This document shows positions 31,744 through 40,641 of a stretch of 64,000 nt of DNA, piece by piece. The translations under genes were made by a program, and so were the position numbers. The DNA lies in assembly GCA_049965615.1 (NCBI GenBank), contig JBMFWD010000009.1, forward strand, positions 1 through 64,000, given 5' to 3'. Source of the stretch: Acidobacterium sp049965615. GTDB taxonomy: Bacteria > Acidobacteriota > Terriglobia > Terriglobales > Acidobacteriaceae. The notes beneath the pieces were generated by a model. The model was not told the DNA's origin. It saw only the letters and a program-made list of their open reading frames with translations, and searched no databases. Numbering within the stretch: the first letter of the stretch is position 1; every line of letters begins with the position of its first letter.

Positions 31744-32183
31744 GCGTGTTGCTCCTCTTCGAGTTCCTGCGTGGTCTTCTCGGACTGGCTGGTGTGAGTG
31801 TACGAAGGACCGCGAGCTACAAAGCCCACGCCGGCAGTGATGAAGACGATGCCGAGCCAGCGCCAGGGGGAGACGTACTCATGCAGCCAGAAGTGGCCAA
31901 GCAGTTCCATGATGACGTAGCCGATGGAGGTGGCGGGCAGGACGTAAGTGAGATCGGCCCATGAGAGTGCGGTGAGGTAGGAGGCGAAGAAGCCAATGAG
32001 AACGAGAATGCCGGCGCCGACCCAGGGTGTGAGGACTGCGTGGACGAGTTCGCCGAGGTGATGAATGGAGACCGGGCCAACTGACTTCATGCCGCGGGCG
32101 AGGAAAGTATCGCCGCAGGATGCTGTCACGGTAACGACCGCGAGATTAAGCAGCTGATTCGCCGTGAGTTTGGATTGGCTCAC
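31740..32183 (-). CDS. Small EamA/SMR-like membrane transporter subunit B
   Basis: Protein of 147 residues with four membrane helices and the EamA end motif (TSIGYVIMELLGHFWLHEYVSPWRWLGIVFITAGV), plus a short charged C-terminal tail ending EELEEEQHA-like (TTQELEEEQHA). It is upstream of and coupled to subunit A. Two different half-size EamA proteins in tandem point to an antiparallel heterodimer, as for ArnEF. The upstream gene on the same strand is hpnJ, separated by a hairpin. Confidence 0.7.
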   Translation of the reverse strand: MSQSKLTANQLLNLAVVTVTASCGDTFLARGMKSVGPVSIHHLGELVHAVLTPWVGAGILVLIGFFASYLTALSWADLTYVLPATSIGYVIMELLGHFWLHEYVSPWRWLGIVFITAGVGFVARGPSYTHTSQSEKTTQELEEEQHA

Positions 32184-32213
32184 GAATCTCCTTGAGAGTG
32201 CCGGATAAAGTAG

Positions 32214-32242
32214 AAACGGCCAGCGTAGCGCTGGCCGTTTCC
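32214..32242 (-). terminator. Hairpin between hpnJ and the EamA pair
   Basis: gaaacggccagcg (32214-32226) and cgctggccgtttc (32230-32242) are perfect 13-bp complements with a 3-nt loop. On the minus strand a U-rich stretch (tactttat) follows. It may end hpnJ transcripts or reduce read-through into the EamA genes. Confidence 0.7.
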
Positions 32243-32255
32243 GTGAGGATACAAG

Positions 32256-33734
32256 CTAAGCTTCGGCGTTGGCCGTCTTGGCGGACTCGCTGCTCTTGAC
32301 GGCTTTGCTCTGCTTGACGATCTTGTTGCGCTCGGCGCGAAGCTTCATGAAGGATTTGGCTTCCACATAGAGGCGCTTGAGATCGCGGTTGATGATGGCC
32401 TTGCTGACGACGCGCCATGCCGCCTTGGGGCGGAAATAGTACTCGTCGTAGAAGCGATGCACCATCTCGAGGACGTACTCGGTGGGGAGACCGGGGTACT
32501 CGATGTGCGCGAGCTGGTGACCCTGGTCGTCGACCATCTGGCCGTTGTTGATGATGAAGCCGTGCTCCTTGGCGAAGTCGTAGAACTCGGTGCCGGGGTA
32601 GGCGTGAGCGATGGAGACCTGGATGGTTTCCACGTCGAGGCTTTTGGCGAAGTTGATGGTGTTGCGGATGGATTCCTTCGTTTCGCCGGGCAGGCCGAGG
32701 ATGAAGTCACCGTGAATGGTGAGGCCGAGGTCGTGGCAGTCACGAGTGAAGTCGCGCGCACGCTCGACGGTGGCACCCTTCTTGATGTTCTTGAGGATCT
32801 GCGGGTCGCCGGATTCGTATCCGACGATGAGCAGGCGGCAGCCGGCTTCACGCATGGCCTTGAGGGTTTCGCGGTCTGTAGTGACGCGCGAGGTGCAGGA
32901 CCAGGTGAGGCCCAGCGGCTTGAGCTTGGCGCATAGCTCGATGGTGCGCGCCTTCTGGATGTTGAAGGTGTCGTCGTCGAAGAAGAATTCCTTTACGTGC
33001 GGGAAGAGTTCTTTGGCGTGCGCCATTTCCGCGGCGACATCATCGGAGGAGCGCTTGCGCCACGCGTGTCCGCTGAGTGTCTGCGGCCAGAGACAGAAGG
33101 TGCATTGTGCCGGGCATCCCCGCGTGGAGTAGAGCGAGACGTAGGGATGCAGCAGGAAGGGCACGTTGTAGCGCGTGACGTCGAGGTCGCGCTTATAAAT
33201 GTCCGTGACCCATGGCATTGCGTCGAGGTCTTCGACCTGCGGGCGATCGGGCGTGTGGACGATCTGGCCATTCTTCCGGTAACTGATACCGAGGATCTCT
33301 TCGAGCGGCTTGCCGTTGGCGAACTCGACGGTGGCAAAGTCGAACTCACGACGGCAGACGAAGTCGATAACCGGGCACTCATTGAGGGCGCGCTCGGGGG
33401 ATGTGGTGACCGGCGGTCCTACAAAAGCGATGCGGAGCTTGGGGTTGGCAGCCTTGATGGCTTCGGCAAGTTTCTGGTCGCCTGTCCAGCCGGGAGTGCT
33501 GGTGAACAGGACGAGAAACTCGTAGTCCTTCGCGATCTCGATGGTTTCATCGGCCGAGATGTGATGGGGCGGAGCGTCGAGAAGCCGGGAGCCCTCGAGC
33601 ATTCCTGCGGGGTAGGCAAGCCAGACCGGGTACCAGTAGGACTCGATCTCGCGCGTTGCCGGCCAGCGGGAGCTTGCGCCGCCGTCAAAGTTTTCAAACG
33701 AAGGTGGATTGAGAAATAGAGTCTTCAGAGGCAT
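32256..33734 (-). CDS. hpnJ: Hopanoid-associated B12-binding radical SAM protein HpnJ
   Basis: Radical SAM enzyme of 492 residues with an N-terminal cobalamin-binding-like domain (about 1-150), the [4Fe-4S] motif C-x3-C-x2-C in RGCPAQCTFC (Cys206, Cys210, Cys213) and a TIM-barrel followed by a Lys/Ala-rich tail. HpnJ is part of the hopanoid side-chain gene set and has been tied to formation of the cyclitol-ether head group of bacteriohopanepolyols. No other hpn gene is adjacent except possibly the GT2 at 38108 (HpnB-like), so the cluster is split here. Confidence 0.83.
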   Translation of the reverse strand: MPLKTLFLNPPSFENFDGGASSRWPATREIESYWYPVWLAYPAGMLEGSRLLDAPPHHISADETIEIAKDYEFLVLFTSTPGWTGDQKLAEAIKAANPKLRIAFVGPPVTTSPERALNECPVIDFVCRREFDFATVEFANGKPLEEILGISYRKNGQIVHTPDRPQVEDLDAMPWVTDIYKRDLDVTRYNVPFLLHPYVSLYSTRGCPAQCTFCLWPQTLSGHAWRKRSSDDVAAEMAHAKELFPHVKEFFFDDDTFNIQKARTIELCAKLKPLGLTWSCTSRVTTDRETLKAMREAGCRLLIVGYESGDPQILKNIKKGATVERARDFTRDCHDLGLTIHGDFILGLPGETKESIRNTINFAKSLDVETIQVSIAHAYPGTEFYDFAKEHGFIINNGQMVDDQGHQLAHIEYPGLPTEYVLEMVHRFYDEYYFRPKAAWRVVSKAIINRDLKRLYVEAKSFMKLRAERNKIVKQSKAVKSSESAKTANAEA

Positions 33735-33824
33735 CGCTTTGTATCCTCAATTTTACCATTCTGGGCTTGCTGGAAGGCGAAACAAGCGCATCCGGCGCAA
33801 GGGAATGGCAACGGCTTGGACTGG

Positions 33825-35162
33825 CTATTTTTGTGGAGCGGAATGGAGCCAGCTTTCGATTCCGCCGGTGAGGCGCAGCAGGTTGAGTTCCGCGCGAGCA
33901 ACGTTGAGGTTGGCGTCGAGCATGTCGATGTAGCGCTCGCGTTCCTGAATGTGGGCCTGTTGGGCCTGTTGCGGAGTTACCGGATTGGCGCCGGGTTGTC
34001 CTGAGCCGGTCTTGAGCTCCTGCTCTACGGTGGCGAGCTGGGCCTTTGCCAGCTCTGACTGCAGTTGCGCCACGTGTTGCTGAGCGCGGAGTTCTGTGAG
34101 GCTCTGGCCAAGCTTGAGAATGTTCTCATCCACTTTGTTGAGAGCCTGTTGCGCCTGGGCCTGTGCGTGCACCGCCTTTGCGGCGGATTGGTCGGCCTTG
34201 GCCTTTCCGCTGGCATCAAAGAGCGGAATGGTGATCTGGACTCCTGCGTCGAAGTTGTTGTGCTGGAAATGCTGAAAGTATTCGCTGTAGTTGTTGAACT
34301 CAGCAAAGCGGCTGTACTGCATTCCAAAGGTGAAAAGAGGGCGATGAATCTGCCGTTTGTCTCCCATGGACAGGTAGAACTTGGACTGCGCGTTGGCTTT
34401 TGCCGCGGCAACGGTGGGGTTCTGGTCTGCCAGGTGGGACGCATTCAGGTGCAGCGCTGAAGTTGCGGGCAGAGGAGGAATGCTGGATTCGATGGATTGA
34501 AAATCAGATGGCTTGAGGCCGGTAAGATGCGCGAGACGGGCGCGCATCAGCGCGGCATCCTGCTGGACGTGGATACGCTTGAGGTCGAGCTGCGCGGAGG
34601 TGAGTTGAGCCTGGAGCAGGGCGCTGCGAGGGTCTACACCGGCCTGCACGCGCTGCTGTTCGATATCGGCCAGGGCGTCAGCGTAGGACTTTTGTTCCCC
34701 GAGCGCCTTGATTTCTTTCAGATCTGTGTCCAGCTCGATGTAGTCTTCCGCAGTCTCTTTCAGCACCTTGTTACGGATATCTTTGAGCGCGAGCTGGGCG
34801 CTGGCTAAAGCCTTATTTGCTGAACGGATGTAATCCCGCTGCGAAAAGGAGAGTACAAGCGAGTGCCCGCTGACGTTATAAATGGAAGGCTCACCGAGGG
34901 GGAAACCGTAGGAGTATCCAATGTTGGAGCCGAGGTAAAAGCTGGGTATGTAGGCGTCCTTAGCCTCACTGAGCGCGCCTTTGGCCTGCTGTACGTCGGC
35001 GGCGCTCATGTGCACATCCGGGCTATTGCGCAGCGCGAGGTCCGCGGCCTTTGAGAGGGACATTTGCGCGTGGGCGCCGATTGCGACGAGGAGGATCGCC
35101 GGCAGGGCGGCGAGGCCAGCCACACGGAACGGGTTGTCTTGTTTGCGTTTCGCCTTTTGCAT
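33825..35162 (-). CDS. TolC-family outer membrane efflux protein
   Basis: Outer-membrane channel subunit of 445 residues. Signal peptide is about 1-33 (ending AIGAHA). The mature part has the duplicated OEP repeats, long coiled coils (LALRNSPDVHMSAADVQQAKG and AAKAVHAQAQAQQALNKVDENI). ATG 35162 is used rather than a TTG one codon earlier. It is the last gene of a minus-strand set: adaptor (36182-37423), TPR protein (35214-36182), TolC. No inner-membrane pump is in the set, so it is encoded elsewhere or the channel serves several pumps. Confidence 0.85.
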   Translation of the reverse strand: MQKAKRKQDNPFRVAGLAALPAILLVAIGAHAQMSLSKAADLALRNSPDVHMSAADVQQAKGALSEAKDAYIPSFYLGSNIGYSYGFPLGEPSIYNVSGHSLVLSFSQRDYIRSANKALASAQLALKDIRNKVLKETAEDYIELDTDLKEIKALGEQKSYADALADIEQQRVQAGVDPRSALLQAQLTSAQLDLKRIHVQQDAALMRARLAHLTGLKPSDFQSIESSIPPLPATSALHLNASHLADQNPTVAAAKANAQSKFYLSMGDKRQIHRPLFTFGMQYSRFAEFNNYSEYFQHFQHNNFDAGVQITIPLFDASGKAKADQSAAKAVHAQAQAQQALNKVDENILKLGQSLTELRAQQHVAQLQSELAKAQLATVEQELKTGSGQPGANPVTPQQAQQAHIQERERYIDMLDANLNVARAELNLLRLTGGIESWLHSAPQK

Positions 35163-35213
35163 CAAACCTGATTTTACCGTTGCCGTTAAGACTTCTGAAT
35201 GAGATGCCGCATT

Positions 35214-36182
35214 TCAAGCATGCGGGGAGTAATCGGGTGCAAGGGCCCTGGCTGCGGCGATTTCCTGCTGTGCCTCGGCAGTTTTGCCTTCGCGCTGTAG
35301 AAGCCGGGCTAGTTGTGCATGGACTGCGAATGCCGGGGTGTCCTCGGATTGAGCGGATGAGGCCAGATACTCACGCAGCCATTGCTCCGCCTCTGGCAGA
35401 TTGCGCTGGGCGCGGATGAGAATTTGCGCGCCGTAGACGAGCGAGGCGCTGTGATCGCGATCGCTGGCAGCGCCGTTTTCCGCTGCCTTGATCATTTCAT
35501 CGTAGCGGCCGCGACGCCGGTAAAAGCTGGCGAGTTCCATCCATGCCTGCGCGGGTTGCGGGGATGCCTTGACGGCGTTTTTCCATTCGCTTTCAGAGAG
35601 TGCGTAGTCCCTCTGGCTTTCGGCGATCTTTGCCAGCAAAGCGTGTGCGTTGGCCGGGGCGATGGTCTGGAGCTTTGCAGTGAGCGCCCGAGCGCGGTCG
35701 AGCCCGCCGCCCAGCAATGATGGGGCCTGCACGTCGAATTCGCCAAGCGCTGCGTAGGCTGCGATGTTGCGCGGGTCGAGTTGGATTGCTGTTTCAAATT
35801 CATTGCGGAGCTTGACTGCCAACCCGAGAGCGGTAAGCCGGTTTGCGGTGCTTGCCCTTCCGCCGTAGGCGCGACCCAGCCAGAGGTGTGCGTTGCTGTC
35901 TGACGGTTTAAGGCGAACGGCCTGCTGGCAGGAGGCGATGGCCCTGTTCCAGTGGTTCTCCTGAATCTGGACGCGGCAGCGGAGCTCGAGCGCGAGTGCG
36001 TCGTCAGGGTGCTCGGTGATGGCGGTGGCGAGCGCATTCAGCGCATCCTGGGCGTGTCCTGTGACGATGTCACGCAGAATGGGATGGGCCAGGCTTGCGG
36101 GCAGGGCCATGCCTGAGGCGCTGGTGAATAACACCATGCAGGCAAGGAGCAGGGAATTGCGAAGTTGGGGGATACGAGACAC
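35214..36182 (-). CDS. Secreted TPR-repeat protein in efflux operon
   Basis: Protein of 322 residues with a signal peptide (about 1-26) and at least six tetratricopeptide-like repeats, for example HWNRAIASCQQAVRLKPSDSNAHLWLGRAY and RNEFETAIQLDPRNIAAYAALGEF. The start is a GTG whose first base is the last base of the adaptor's TAG stop codon, so translation is coupled. Sitting between a membrane-fusion adaptor and TolC it probably acts as a periplasmic assembly or binding factor; no precedent is known to me. Confidence 0.72.
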   Translation of the reverse strand: MSRIPQLRNSLLLACMVLFTSASGMALPASLAHPILRDIVTGHAQDALNALATAITEHPDDALALELRCRVQIQENHWNRAIASCQQAVRLKPSDSNAHLWLGRAYGGRASTANRLTALGLAVKLRNEFETAIQLDPRNIAAYAALGEFDVQAPSLLGGGLDRARALTAKLQTIAPANAHALLAKIAESQRDYALSESEWKNAVKASPQPAQAWMELASFYRRRGRYDEMIKAAENGAASDRDHSASLVYGAQILIRAQRNLPEAEQWLREYLASSAQSEDTPAFAVHAQLARLLQREGKTAEAQQEIAAARALAPDYSPHA

Positions 36183-37423
36183 TACTGTTCCACTTTGACG
36201 GGCAGACCGTCACCGAGAGGCTGGCCGTTTGTTGCTCCGAGGGCTACGACCTCTCCGGCTTTGAGGCCGCTTATGATCTGCACATCGGTAAGGTTGAGTT
36301 CGCCAACGGTGACTGAGGTTCTGCGAAGGGTTCCGTTCACCACGCGATAGACGAAGGATTTGCCTTGCTCGATGTGGAGGGCTTCGCGTGGAACGATGAG
36401 AACGTTTTTGAGATTGGCGACTGTAACGGTAAGAGTCACGTTTGTGTCGGGGATCAACAGGTCGGGTTTGTTTTCAATGTTGACCAAGGCTTCCCCGACG
36501 TAACGCGTGCCGTAGTTAATGATGGTGGAGGGCATGCGCGCGATGTAGCCCTTCCATGAGATGTTCGGCTTGGCGTCCCAGTGGACGACAACGGGCTGGT
36601 TGAGGGCGAGCTTACCGATTTCGGGCTCGTCGAAGTAGGCCAGCACCTGCATATGATCGAGGTTTGCCACTTCGAGCAGGAGAGCGCCGCCCTGAACGTA
36701 TTCCGTCTTGGAAACGGGAATGTTGTACACGGTTCCCGCAAACGGAGCACGGACGTTGCTTTGCGCCAGGACGGCGCTTGCGGCCTCGTAAGCCTGCCTG
36801 GCCTGATCGAGAGCGGCCTTGGCATGGGCCACATCCAGCGGATTTACCTGGGCCTGCTGGCGTTGCTTGAGAACCTGTAACGCGGACTGATCGGCCTGGA
36901 CGCGCTGCTGCGCGGCGGTGACTTCGCTGGGAGAGGCGGCGCCTGTGGTTTCGAGCTTCTGGAGCGCGGCGAGGTCAGATTGCGCCTGTGTAAGGTCAAT
37001 GCGTGTGCTGTTGATCTGGCCTGTGAGGGCGAGGCGGCTCTCGGCGGGTCCACCTGCGGCTGCCATGTCGTAGCTGGCCTGTGCACCCTTGAGCCCTGCA
37101 TAGGCGCTGGCGAGATTGGCCTTTGCCTGGCTGTCATCCATGGTCAGCAGGAGTTCTCCTGCTTTGACCTTTTGACCGGGGTGGACATAAATGTTCTTGA
37201 TAAGGCCGGGGAATGGGGCATGCGCTTCGAAGTTGGTCTTCGGCTCGACTTTTCCATTGGTCGAAACCGTGCTCAGCAGATCACCCATATGAGCGGTGGC
37301 GACGCGCACGGGAAGGTTGCTGCGTAAAAGCATTCTGGCAGCGACAAAAATCAGAATCAGGGCTACGACGAAACCGGTGATGAGGGCTGCCGTGCGGATA
37401 TTTTGTTTGATATGGATGGCCAT
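36182..37423 (-). CDS. HlyD/RND-type periplasmic adaptor (membrane fusion protein)
   Basis: Adaptor of 413 residues anchored by one N-terminal helix (about 12-33). The lipoyl half-motifs are PFPGLIKNIYVHPGQKVKAGELLL (about 70-93) and SNVRAPFAGTVYNIPVSKTEYV; between them lies an alpha-helical hairpin rich in Ala/Gln. A beta-barrel and membrane-proximal domain follow. Such proteins bridge inner-membrane RND or MacB-type pumps to TolC. It is the first gene of the operon with the TPR and TolC genes. The pump and substrate are unknown. Confidence 0.85.
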   Translation of the reverse strand: MAIHIKQNIRTAALITGFVVALILIFVAARMLLRSNLPVRVATAHMGDLLSTVSTNGKVEPKTNFEAHAPFPGLIKNIYVHPGQKVKAGELLLTMDDSQAKANLASAYAGLKGAQASYDMAAAGGPAESRLALTGQINSTRIDLTQAQSDLAALQKLETTGAASPSEVTAAQQRVQADQSALQVLKQRQQAQVNPLDVAHAKAALDQARQAYEAASAVLAQSNVRAPFAGTVYNIPVSKTEYVQGGALLLEVANLDHMQVLAYFDEPEIGKLALNQPVVVHWDAKPNISWKGYIARMPSTIINYGTRYVGEALVNIENKPDLLIPDTNVTLTVTVANLKNVLIVPREALHIEQGKSFVYRVVNGTLRRTSVTVGELNLTDVQIISGLKAGEVVALGATNGQPLGDGLPVKVEQ

Positions 37424-37526
37424 GCGGATCGAAGGTCAGTATATAAGACTCAATTGATGTGCTTTAGGAGTCAAAAAAGTATGTATATCGGGATTTGAGT
37501 GAAGTTTTGCGAACCCGCGGTTGTCC

Positions 37527-37532
37527 TACAAT
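37527..37532 (+). promoter_or_regulatory. -10 element directly before queF
   Basis: TACAAT ends six bases before the queF ATG at 37539, which would give a leaderless transcript. The -35 is weak (tttt-rich, about 37504-37510). No preQ1 riboswitch-like fold was seen. Confidence 0.45.
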
Positions 37533-37538
37533 ACGTTT

Positions 37539-37943
37539 ATGCCGACTGGTTATACCGACGACCACGCGAAAGCGGGTCTGGATTTCTCGTTTCCTGCTAT
37601 CGACACCTGGCAAAATCAGTTTCCTGCCTATGAGATTCTGATTGACGACCCGGAGTTCACCTCAGTGTGCCCAAAAACCGGGTTGCCTGATTTTGGAACC
37701 ATCACGCTTCGTTATATGCCTCGGGAGCGCTGCCTGGAGTTGAAATCGTGGAAGGAGTACCTGTTTGTTTACCGGAACCTGGGGATTTTCCAGGAAAATA
37801 TCGTGAACCAGGTGCTCAACGACGTGGTGAAGGCTTGCGATCCGGTGTGGGCCGTGGTGCGGGGCGATTTTCGTCCGCGTGGCGGCATCTCGACGATTGT
37901 AGAGGCGCGTTGGCCTCGTCCGACGGTGTCATCCGGTCAGTAG
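37539..37943 (+). CDS. queF: NADPH-dependent 7-cyano-7-deazaguanine reductase
   Basis: Enzyme of 134 residues that reduces preQ0 to preQ1 in queuosine synthesis. The catalytic Cys44 and Asp51 lie in SVCPKTGLPDFGTI, and the NADPH motif is ELKSWKEYLFVYR. This is the short, single-domain (unimodular) form. ATG 37539 matches the start of known QueF proteins; a TTG at 37521 would overlap the -10. No other que gene is adjacent; the PTPS genes at 56004 and 56411 look like PTPS-I, not QueD, so queD is probably elsewhere. Confidence 0.92.
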   Translation: MPTGYTDDHAKAGLDFSFPAIDTWQNQFPAYEILIDDPEFTSVCPKTGLPDFGTITLRYMPRERCLELKSWKEYLFVYRNLGIFQENIVNQVLNDVVKACDPVWAVVRGDFRPRGGISTIVEARWPRPTVSSGQ

Positions 37944-38107
37944 TGTTTTTGCGTAATAAGATTTGCCGTAGCTGACGGCGGTGAACAGCGAGTTGTCTGG
38001 CGCATTCGTGGCGGAGACAGACTCCTCCAGTTCGGGCGCAAGGATTGTGGAAGAGAGGCTTTCCTAGTTAAGAGTATGCGGATCGAAGTGGAAGCGGGTC
38101 GCCGGCG

Positions 38108-39301
38108 ATGAAGGATGTGTGGGCGGCGCTCACGGCAGTCAACTGGGCGATTGCACTGGGGTGGGTATGGCGGACGATGACCGCGCTGCGCTGCCTGCCG
38201 CGTATTCCTAATTTGACGGAGGGCCGTTTTGCCGCTCCGGAGCGGATGCAGGGGGAAGTTCCCAGCCTGACGGTGATTGTGCCGGCCCGGAATGAGGCGG
38301 CGGCGATTGAGTCTACGCTGGAGTCGTTGCTGGCGCAGACTTTGCCTCTGCGCGTGATTGCCGTGGATGACCGTTCGACGGACGGGACCGGTGAGATTAT
38401 GGAGCGGGTGGCGGCGCGTCCGGTGCCGGCGGGTAAGGAACTGACGGTGATCCACGTGACGGAGCTGCCGGAAGGCTGGCTTGGCAAGAACCATGCACTG
38501 GCGCTGGCGGCGCGGCAGGCGACCACTCCCTGGATGCTGTTTACCGATGGTGACGTGCAATTTGCTCCCGAGGCGCTGGCGCGGGCGGTGCACTACGCAG
38601 AGAGTGCCGGAGCCGGGCACTTTGTGATGCTGCCGACGCCGATTCTGCATACGGGCGGAGAGCGCATGATGATGTCGTTTCTGCAGGTGGTGGTGGCGAC
38701 GGCGGTGAACCTGTGGCAGATTCCGAACCCGAAGGCGAAGCGCGAGTCGATAGGGGTGGGAGCGTTCAACCTGATCCGGCGGGATGTTTACGACGGGGTG
38801 GGCGGTTTTGAGGCCTTGCGCATGGAAGTGCTGGAAGACGTGCGCCTGGGCTACACGGTGAAGCAGAAGGGTTACCGTCAGGAGGTTGCATTTGGGCCGG
38901 GGCTGGCTCAGGTGCACTGGGCTCCGGGGGCGATGGGGATTGTGAGCAACCTGACGAAGAATGCGTTTGCGGTGTTCCAGTTCCGGTTGCCGTTGCTGCT
39001 GGCGGCCTGTGTGATGCTGACGATGGGCTGCCTGGCGCCGGTGGCGGGATGGTTCGGCTCGGATGCGGCGCGGCTGGCCTGCCTGGTGATCCTGGCGATG
39101 CAGTTCCTGATGTACAGCTATTACCGGCAGTTCTGCGATTTCTCGCGATGGTATTTTGTGACGTTTCCGGTGGCGGGAATGCTGTTTTTGTACAGCATTC
39201 TGCGGTCGATGTGGACGACGCTGCGGCAGGGCGGTGTGATCTGGCGGGGGACGTTCTATCCGCTGCGGGAGCTGCGGCGTTATGCGGGGCCGATCCGGTA
39301 G
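38108..39301 (+). CDS. Membrane-bound GT2 glycosyltransferase, HpnB-like
   Basis: Protein of 397 residues with an N-terminal helix, a GT-A domain (LTVIVPARNEAAAIESTLESL, about 54-74; VDDRSTDG, about 89; FTDGDV, about 146; EDVRLGYTVKQKG, about 243) and three or four C-terminal helices. The layout matches the HpnB/CrtQ-like GT2 group; HpnB occurs in hopanoid clusters and hpnJ is 4 kb away, but other lipids are possible. ATG 38108 follows only a weak ribosome site. A paralogue of similar layout lies at 54861. Confidence 0.75.
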   Translation: MKDVWAALTAVNWAIALGWVWRTMTALRCLPRIPNLTEGRFAAPERMQGEVPSLTVIVPARNEAAAIESTLESLLAQTLPLRVIAVDDRSTDGTGEIMERVAARPVPAGKELTVIHVTELPEGWLGKNHALALAARQATTPWMLFTDGDVQFAPEALARAVHYAESAGAGHFVMLPTPILHTGGERMMMSFLQVVVATAVNLWQIPNPKAKRESIGVGAFNLIRRDVYDGVGGFEALRMEVLEDVRLGYTVKQKGYRQEVAFGPGLAQVHWAPGAMGIVSNLTKNAFAVFQFRLPLLLAACVMLTMGCLAPVAGWFGSDAARLACLVILAMQFLMYSYYRQFCDFSRWYFVTFPVAGMLFLYSILRSMWTTLRQGGVIWRGTFYPLRELRRYAGPIR

Positions 39302-39330
39302 CGGAGCCGGCCAGAGCCTCTTAACAGGCC

Positions 39331-39897
39331 CTAGTTTCTGTATCCGCCCCGGAAGGCGGGGTCGGCGATGGGCATGCGCGACTGGGTGGCGTTGAAGCCC
39401 TTGAGCAGTTCCGGGTTGGGATGGAACTTGCTGTGGCGGGTGCTGGCCACTTCTTTGCGGTGATGCTCCGACGCGGCCAGGTGGAGCTGCTTTGCCGAGG
39501 AGAGCAGGATCTCGGATCGACCGTGGACAGGAAGGACTTTGCCTTGGACTTCCACTTCCTTGCCGATGAATTGCTCAAGGCCGCCTACTTTGGATCGGTT
39601 GCGGTCGAGGGTGACGAAGGCGAAGCGGCAGTCGGCGGCGGCGGTTCTGGGGGAGCAGACGTCGAGGACACGAGTGCCGTCGTCGAGCTGGATTTCCCGG
39701 TAAACATGGGCCTTGACGCAGAGCTTGCGGTGGGGATGGCGGGCGGCGGTGGCCGGGGAGTAGCAACGACGCCCGGCATGGGCGGATGGCGCCACCATCA
39801 GGGCGGCGCAGCCGAGAATCATGAGAAATAACGGGCGCCGATGGCCGGATCGTGCAGAAGCGGACTCGGCAGCCCAAGCGGAGGATTCTCTTTGCAT
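39331..39897 (-). CDS. Secreted hypothetical protein with OB-like segment
   Basis: Unrecognised 188-residue protein. A stretch of hydrophobic residues (LFLMILGCAALMVAPSAHA, about 22-41) reads as a signal peptide after a basic N-region. The middle (KAHVYREIQLDDGTRVLDVCSP ... GKEVEVQGKVLPVHGRSEILL) has the alternating pattern of a small OB-fold of the kind used in periplasmic proteins. ATG 39897 has agagg upstream and is preferred over GTG 39924. Two cysteines (in RRCYSP and AADCRF) may form a disulfide. No neighbour suggests a role. Confidence 0.55.
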   Translation of the reverse strand: MQRESSAWAAESASARSGHRRPLFLMILGCAALMVAPSAHAGRRCYSPATAARHPHRKLCVKAHVYREIQLDDGTRVLDVCSPRTAAADCRFAFVTLDRNRSKVGGLEQFIGKEVEVQGKVLPVHGRSEILLSSAKQLHLAASEHHRKEVASTRHSKFHPNPELLKGFNATQSRMPIADPAFRGGYRN

Positions 39898-40272
39898 GAA
39901 CGCCTCTCTTGAGGAGGATTTCACTCCGTACAGTAGGCGCAGGAAGAGAGTCCGCCAAGATTACGGTGGTACTGAGGGGTGGTGAAAGCTCGGGAGAGAT
40001 GGGTGGCTTGCGGTAGATGCACCCTGCGATTTTTAGACGTTCCGGCTAATGTGTGGTAAGTGCTTTTTTATGTTTGTCTTGTGGGACGTTAGGCTTGGAA
40101 GTCTTTTGTTTCTCATGGCTTACGGGAGGGGGTTAACCCTGCGATTTGATACGGTGTGTGTGGTTTGAATCGTATGGTCCTACGATTTTTTCGTAGTGTA
40201 AGGTCGAGATGTTTTGCGCAGGTGAATGCACCGGTCGAGGAGTTCCAGGACGCTTGGGGCGAAGTGGATGCC
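39898..40272. other. Gene-free lower-GC stretch
   Basis: About 375 bp with no credible gene, lower in GC than its surroundings and rich in G/T runs. The words ccctgcgattt (40022 and 40137) and cctacgattt (40179) recur, the last within a short hairpin ctacga...tcgtag. It leads into copy 2 of the multi-hairpin repeat. Nothing else was recognised. Confidence 0.4.
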
Positions 40273-40577
40273 CTATTCGCCAATGGAGAACCCCCGGCTA
40301 TGCCGGGGAGGCAGCAGAAGTTTGACAATTACGGGAATGGGCGCAGGCTCCTTCAGGCGGGCAATTTGCGTAAGAACCCTATTGCAAAACTCATCGGGCC
40401 ATCTTTTTCGGGGGCTAAAGCCCCAGTTCTTTTGCTGCACTTACGGCCCGACTAAAGTCGTGCCCTTGTTACAAAGCCCGCGGCGGGAGACGCAAAAGCG
40501 AGCCTGCCGCAGTGTGCGTTCAGGCCCCCTTGAGGGGCCAATCGCATAAAGCCTCCGGCTTTGCCGGAGGATAGTTA
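40273..40577. repeat. Interspersed multi-hairpin repeat, copy 2
   Basis: Matches 3375-3677 over its whole length in the same orientation. Hairpins include cccggc-tat-gccggg, ggggct-aa-agcccc, cgac-taaa-gtcg, ggccccc...ggggcc and cctccggc-ttt-gccggagg. As with copy 1, the right edge lies just downstream of a minus-strand gene (smpB, stop at 40642). Paired base changes in hairpin arms between copies (for instance at the gggg/cccc stem) suggest that pairing is conserved. Confidence 0.85.
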
Positions 40578-40641
40578 TTTCCATGGTAGCAATTTGCGGC
40601 GGAATTCCCGGCAAGATTATTGGGGTACGCTGGGGTAGCGA

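Noticed and set aside
37424..37538. preQ1 riboswitch upstream of queF
   Set aside because: No H-type pseudoknot pattern with the A-rich tail was recognisable, and the -10 element right before the ATG leaves no room for a leader.
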